The notes under the pieces were generated by a model. That model saw only the letters and a program-made list of their open reading frames with translations. It had not been told where the DNA came from and did not search any database. A stretch of DNA of 13,311 nt from RGIG3701 sp964438515 (GTDB lineage Bacteria; Planctomycetota; Planctomycetia; Pirellulales; Thermoguttaceae): contig CAYTLK010000103.1 of NCBI GenBank assembly GCA_964438515.1, positions 1 to 13,311 on the forward strand. The letters run 5' to 3'. Below are positions 10,518-13,311 of this stretch, in pieces. A program made the translations under genes and the position numbers. Positions within the stretch are counted from its first letter, which is position 1, and the number at the start of each line of letters is the position of its first letter.

Positions 10518-10552
10518 AAACCTTAGGGTCGCAAACTGCGACTCTAAGGTTT
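10518..10552. terminator. Bidirectional terminator between convergent genes
   Basis: A 16-base-pair inverted repeat (AAACCTTAGGGTCGCA with TGCGACTCTAAGGTTT, one G-U pair) has an AAC loop. A and T tracts at the ends serve both strands, and the left side is preceded by six As. It lies 77 bases after the TIM-barrel stop and 21 bases after the PEP-CTERM gene's stop on the other strand. Confidence 0.85.
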
Positions 10553-10572
10553 GTGTGCAAAATGTTCTGATA

Positions 10573-13050
10573 TTATTTTTGATCTTTTCTGAATTTTAAC
10601 CCCGTAAGAAGGCTCGTTCCGAGGACGAGAAGGATCCACGAAGCAGGTTCCGGAATCGTGTCGTTTCGAGCCAGCGTCCAAACGTTATTTTGCAGGATGG
10701 GTGTGTACATCCCCGACATGGGACCCGTGAGGTAGTTCGAAAGACTCGTAACGGCATTTCCGAAACCATCTCGAATGGAGTTGGCCGTGAGGAACGCATA
10801 GGACTCCGCATATTCGTCTTCTTCGCCGCCCGCCCAGTCGAGTTCGATGAGCGCGCCGTCTTTAAGAATGAGGTCGGAAAAAGTGAAAACGTCGGAATTG
10901 TCGCCCGACAAATCAACCAGCAGCCGTCCGCCGGCATCAAATGTGATCGACCCAGGAAGGGTGAGCATTCCGATTTCTCCGTCTCCGTTTCCCGTTCCCA
11001 GCACACCGCCGTTTTGGACGGTCGTCCCGCCGGTGTACGTGTGGGCCGCGCCGTTGAGATTCAGCGTTCCGGCTTCAATCACGATGCTTCCGCTTTCTGT
11101 GACGGCACCGTTAATCGTCATGGATCCAGCGCCGCGTTTGAGGATTCGAGGAACGGAATTGTCGGAATCCAGATTTCGAATCGTCGTGATATTTGCAGTG
11201 AGGACGGCTCCGGTTCCGATGTTGAAAATCCCGCCGAGACACTCGCCGTCTTTGGTGATTCCGTTTATACTGGTACGAATTGTCGCTTTTGCAAGATTGA
11301 TGACCGCACTCGCGCCGTCGTTCAGCTGAATTTGACCGCCGAAGAAGTAGTTTCCGAACGTACTGCCGTTTCCGTCGGCCTTAATTTCGTTTCCTGTGCC
11401 GGAAATGACGATGTTTCCGAGATTCACGTGATTTCCGGTTCCCGAGTTGTAAAGGACGCCGCTGTTGGAGAGCGTAATTGCTGCAATTCCTCCATTGTTG
11501 TATCCGATGGCGTTCGAAGCTGAGAATTTCAGCGTTCCGCCGTCGACGGCGATGGTTCCGGTGTTGCGGGCAAACGAGGCCGCCAGTTCAAGCGTTCCGC
11601 CGCCGCTGACCGTGGTGGAACCCGTATAGGTGTTGTAACCGGCTTTCAGAACAAGCTCGCCGCCGGAGACTTGGAGGGAGCCGTCTCCGCTGATGACGCC
11701 GTTTGCCGTGACGGATCCGCCGGAGACTTTAAGCGTTCCGGGAAGCGCAAGCGTACTGTTGAGCGTCACCGTGCCGTTTCGAACCTCCATGGACCCTGTA
11801 CAGGCGACGTATGCGGCGTCCAGTCGGAGCGTGAGGGGTACGGATGACGAAAATTTGCCGGAAGTAACGAGGAGATTTCCGAACGAAGCAGTTCCCGTGA
11901 CGTTGCAGGTTCCGCCCGAAACGAGAATGGTTCCGTTTCCGGTAAGGCTTGTGACGGTGGTGGTTCCGCCCGCCATTTCAAGCGTTCCAGAACTCCAGAT
12001 GTCCGCATTGGTCAGCGTGTGCGTTCCGCCGGAAATCACCATCGGTTTCGAACCGACACCCAGCGATTGCACAACGAGCGACCCATTGGAGACGGTGAAA
12101 CCGTTGGTCGCTTGAATTTTTGAGGCTTTGAGCGTTCCGCCCGTCATTTTGCCGACTCCCGGCATCATCAGCGTGGTGACTTCGAGCGTGCCTGCCTCCA
12201 TCGCGAACGTGCTTCCCGCTCGTTTGAGATCAATGGTTCCATTGACGATCATCTTTCCCGCACCGCGTTTCACGAAGGCAGCGTCTTGGTTTGCAGCGTC
12301 CCATGTTCGAATTTCGCACGTTTTTCCTGCAAGTGAGGTTCCGACCGTGAGAGTCGCACCGTTTCCGATATTGAAAATACCCGACTGCGTTTCACCGCCG
12401 CTTGTGACGGAAGCGCTGGGCGCTCTTGAAACTAGAACTTCTGCGTCGATCGACGCCGCGGCGTTTTCGTTGAGTGTGATGGAACCCGCCAGGAAGAAGT
12501 TCGCAAGCGTGGAAGGACCATTTTTCGCCTGAATGAGGTTGTTCGTCCCGGAAATCACGATGCTCGGAAGGTTTGCGTGGGAATTTGCGGCCGACAACTG
12601 AATCGTATCGTTTCCGGCCATTGTGATTTCGTTCATAATTCCGCTTGAAATGTACGACAGCGCGTTGCTTGCCGCCAAATCCAAGACGGAATATTCCGCA
12701 AGATGAATTCCCTCGTTCGCTTTTAAGGTAAATTGCTGGCTGAGCTTCAGCGTTGCGGCCTGCGTCGCGGTTCCGCCAGTCACGTAAGTCGCTTTCGTAT
12801 ACGTATTTTGCGCATTCAGTACGAAAGTTCCGGGTCCCGCAATCGTCAAAGTTCCTCCAGAACCTGTAATCACGTTGGAAATCTTGATGGTTTCGTTATT
12901 TTGAAGAGTGACCGTTGTGTTTTCGGAGAGAGTGCCGCCGCTGCTCAGATCGACACCCGTCCAAGTTGCTGCAAAGGACGCGGCCGCCCCTGCGCAGCAC
13001 GTTACGGCAAAAACGAAGGAAAAAAGGGGGTGCGTGACGAACCGTTTCAT
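10573..13050 (-). CDS. PEP-CTERM protein with autotransporter-associated beta-strand repeats
   Basis: The 825-residue protein starts with a signal peptide (1 to about 28, MKRF then a hydrophobic core ending ASFAA). Most of the rest is Gly/Thr/Ser/Asn-rich beta-solenoid sequence with at least three repeats of the autotransporter-associated type (about 62-93, 454-489, 638-684), each with a GxGTL/GSL strand followed by NTYTG/HTYTGGTT and a Gly-rich turn. Residues about 700-797 form a non-repeat domain (LLVDLSGDNSD...). The C-terminus IPEPASWILLVLG (799-811), a hydrophobic stretch and KFRKDQK form a PEP-CTERM signal, recognised by exosortase in families that have it. It is therefore probably sent to the cell surface or exopolymer matrix. 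No outer-membrane beta-barrel domain is present. The two halves (62-294, 454-667) align with each other. A weak AGG lies 8 bases before the ATG. It is transcribed alone from the promoter at 13108-13135. Confidence 0.9.
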   Translation of the reverse strand: MKRFVTHPLFSFVFAVTCCAGAAASFAATWTGVDLSSGGTLSENTTVTLQNNETIKISNVITGSGGTLTIAGPGTFVLNAQNTYTKATYVTGGTATQAATLKLSQQFTLKANEGIHLAEYSVLDLAASNALSYISSGIMNEITMAGNDTIQLSAANSHANLPSIVISGTNNLIQAKNGPSTLANFFLAGSITLNENAAASIDAEVLVSRAPSASVTSGGETQSGIFNIGNGATLTVGTSLAGKTCEIRTWDAANQDAAFVKRGAGKMIVNGTIDLKRAGSTFAMEAGTLEVTTLMMPGVGKMTGGTLKASKIQATNGFTVSNGSLVVQSLGVGSKPMVISGGTHTLTNADIWSSGTLEMAGGTTTVTSLTGNGTILVSGGTCNVTGTASFGNLLVTSGKFSSSVPLTLRLDAAYVACTGSMEVRNGTVTLNSTLALPGTLKVSGGSVTANGVISGDGSLQVSGGELVLKAGYNTYTGSTTVSGGGTLELAASFARNTGTIAVDGGTLKFSASNAIGYNNGGIAAITLSNSGVLYNSGTGNHVNLGNIVISGTGNEIKADGNGSTFGNYFFGGQIQLNDGASAVINLAKATIRTSINGITKDGECLGGIFNIGTGAVLTANITTIRNLDSDNSVPRILKRGAGSMTINGAVTESGSIVIEAGTLNLNGAAHTYTGGTTVQNGGVLGTGNGDGEIGMLTLPGSITFDAGGRLLVDLSGDNSDVFTFSDLILKDGALIELDWAGGEEDEYAESYAFLTANSIRDGFGNAVTSLSNYLTGPMSGMYTPILQNNVWTLARNDTIPEPASWILLVLGTSLLTGLKFRKDQK
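10576..10656 (-). other. PEP-CTERM sorting signal coding segment
   Basis: The last 27 residues hold the Pro-Glu-Pro motif (800-802), a hydrophobic helix and a basic end. In families with exosortase this signal directs processing and surface delivery. No exosortase gene lies in this window. Confidence 0.88.
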
Positions 13051-13107
13051 ATTTTATACCTGTTTGAGCTAGGGTCTGAACCATTCATTCTATAATTATA
13101 TGGAACT

Positions 13108-13135
13108 ATTATACACCGCTTTTCTTCAAAATCAA
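13108..13135 (-). promoter_or_regulatory. Strong sigma70-type promoter for the PEP-CTERM gene
   Basis: On the minus strand a perfect TATAAT (13108-13113) lies 16 bases after TTGATT (13130-13135). Transcription would begin near 13101, giving a leader of about 50 bases. The upstream sequence is AT-rich with A and T runs, like an UP element. Confidence 0.7.
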
Positions 13136-13218
13136 CAAAAACTTTTAAAAAAGTCGGAAATTTTTAGAATTTATTAGAATTTCTTGAAAAAAGCCCCGCC
13201 AGCTCCCGTCCGTGTTCA

Positions 13219-13311
13219 ATGAACCCTGGGAGCGCAGGCTTCCAGCCTGCATAACTTCATGAATGAACCCTGGGAGCGCAGGCTTCCAGCCTGCATAACT
13301 TCATGAATGAA
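13219..13311. repeat. 44-bp tandem repeat, two full copies and the start of a third
   Basis: Two identical 44-base units occupy 13219-13262 and 13263-13306, and five bases of a third reach the window edge. Each contains the inverted repeat GCAGGCT-TCC-AGCCTGC. On the plus strand each also reads as an 11-codon open frame, ATG to TAA, giving MNPGSAGFQPA. There are no spacers between units, so this is not a CRISPR array. Confidence 0.92.

Noticed and set aside
13219..13311. CRISPR-like repeat array at the right edge
   Set aside because: The 44-bp units are directly adjacent with no spacers, and no cas genes are seen.

Overview
The window looks like chromosomal DNA from a Planctomycetota-like bacterium (inference, about 0.6). 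The grounds are a secreted protein with autotransporter-type beta-strand repeats and a PEP-CTERM sorting tail, a TIM-barrel protein and an alkaline-phosphatase-superfamily protein of types I associate with planctomycetes, and hairpin-forming repeats between genes. Base composition is moderate. I see no integrase, transposase, CRISPR array, tRNA or rRNA. Most genes lie on the minus strand.

Layout from left to right. (a) recJ (109-2094, minus), a RecJ exonuclease with a long insertion, with a hairpin just beyond its stop. (b) rpmG (2271-2435, minus), a 54-residue ribosomal protein L33 with its own promoter and a good ribosome binding site. (c) A secreted zinc-finger plus DA1-like metallopeptidase (2653-3699, minus), followed by an intrinsic terminator. 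(d) ftsK (3703-7353, minus), a DNA translocase with an unusual ~317-residue charged tail after the gamma domain. It lies 3 bases upstream of the peptidase gene. (e) A repeat-filled 157-base gap, then an alkaline-phosphatase-superfamily protein (7511-8926, minus) with several altered metal-ligand positions. (f) A 339-base divergent intergenic region holding a promoter for the plus-strand gene. (g) A TIM-barrel class I aldolase-like protein (9266-10441, plus). (h) A shared bidirectional terminator. (i) An 825-residue PEP-CTERM beta-helix protein (10573-13050, minus) with a strong sigma70-type promoter. (j) Two copies of a 44-bp tandem repeat running off the right edge.

Transcription probably runs phosphatase-like gene, then ftsK, then the DA1-like peptidase, ending at the terminator near 2580-2614. 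rpmG and recJ form the next minus-strand unit. RecJ (recombinational repair) and FtsK (chromosome segregation at division) are housekeeping genes. The least ordinary items are the secreted bacterial relative of the plant DA1 peptidase coupled to ftsK, the acidic tail of FtsK, the altered phosphatase-fold active site and the hairpin repeats. I found no complete new multi-gene system. The ftsK/DA1-like pair is the best candidate for undescribed biology.
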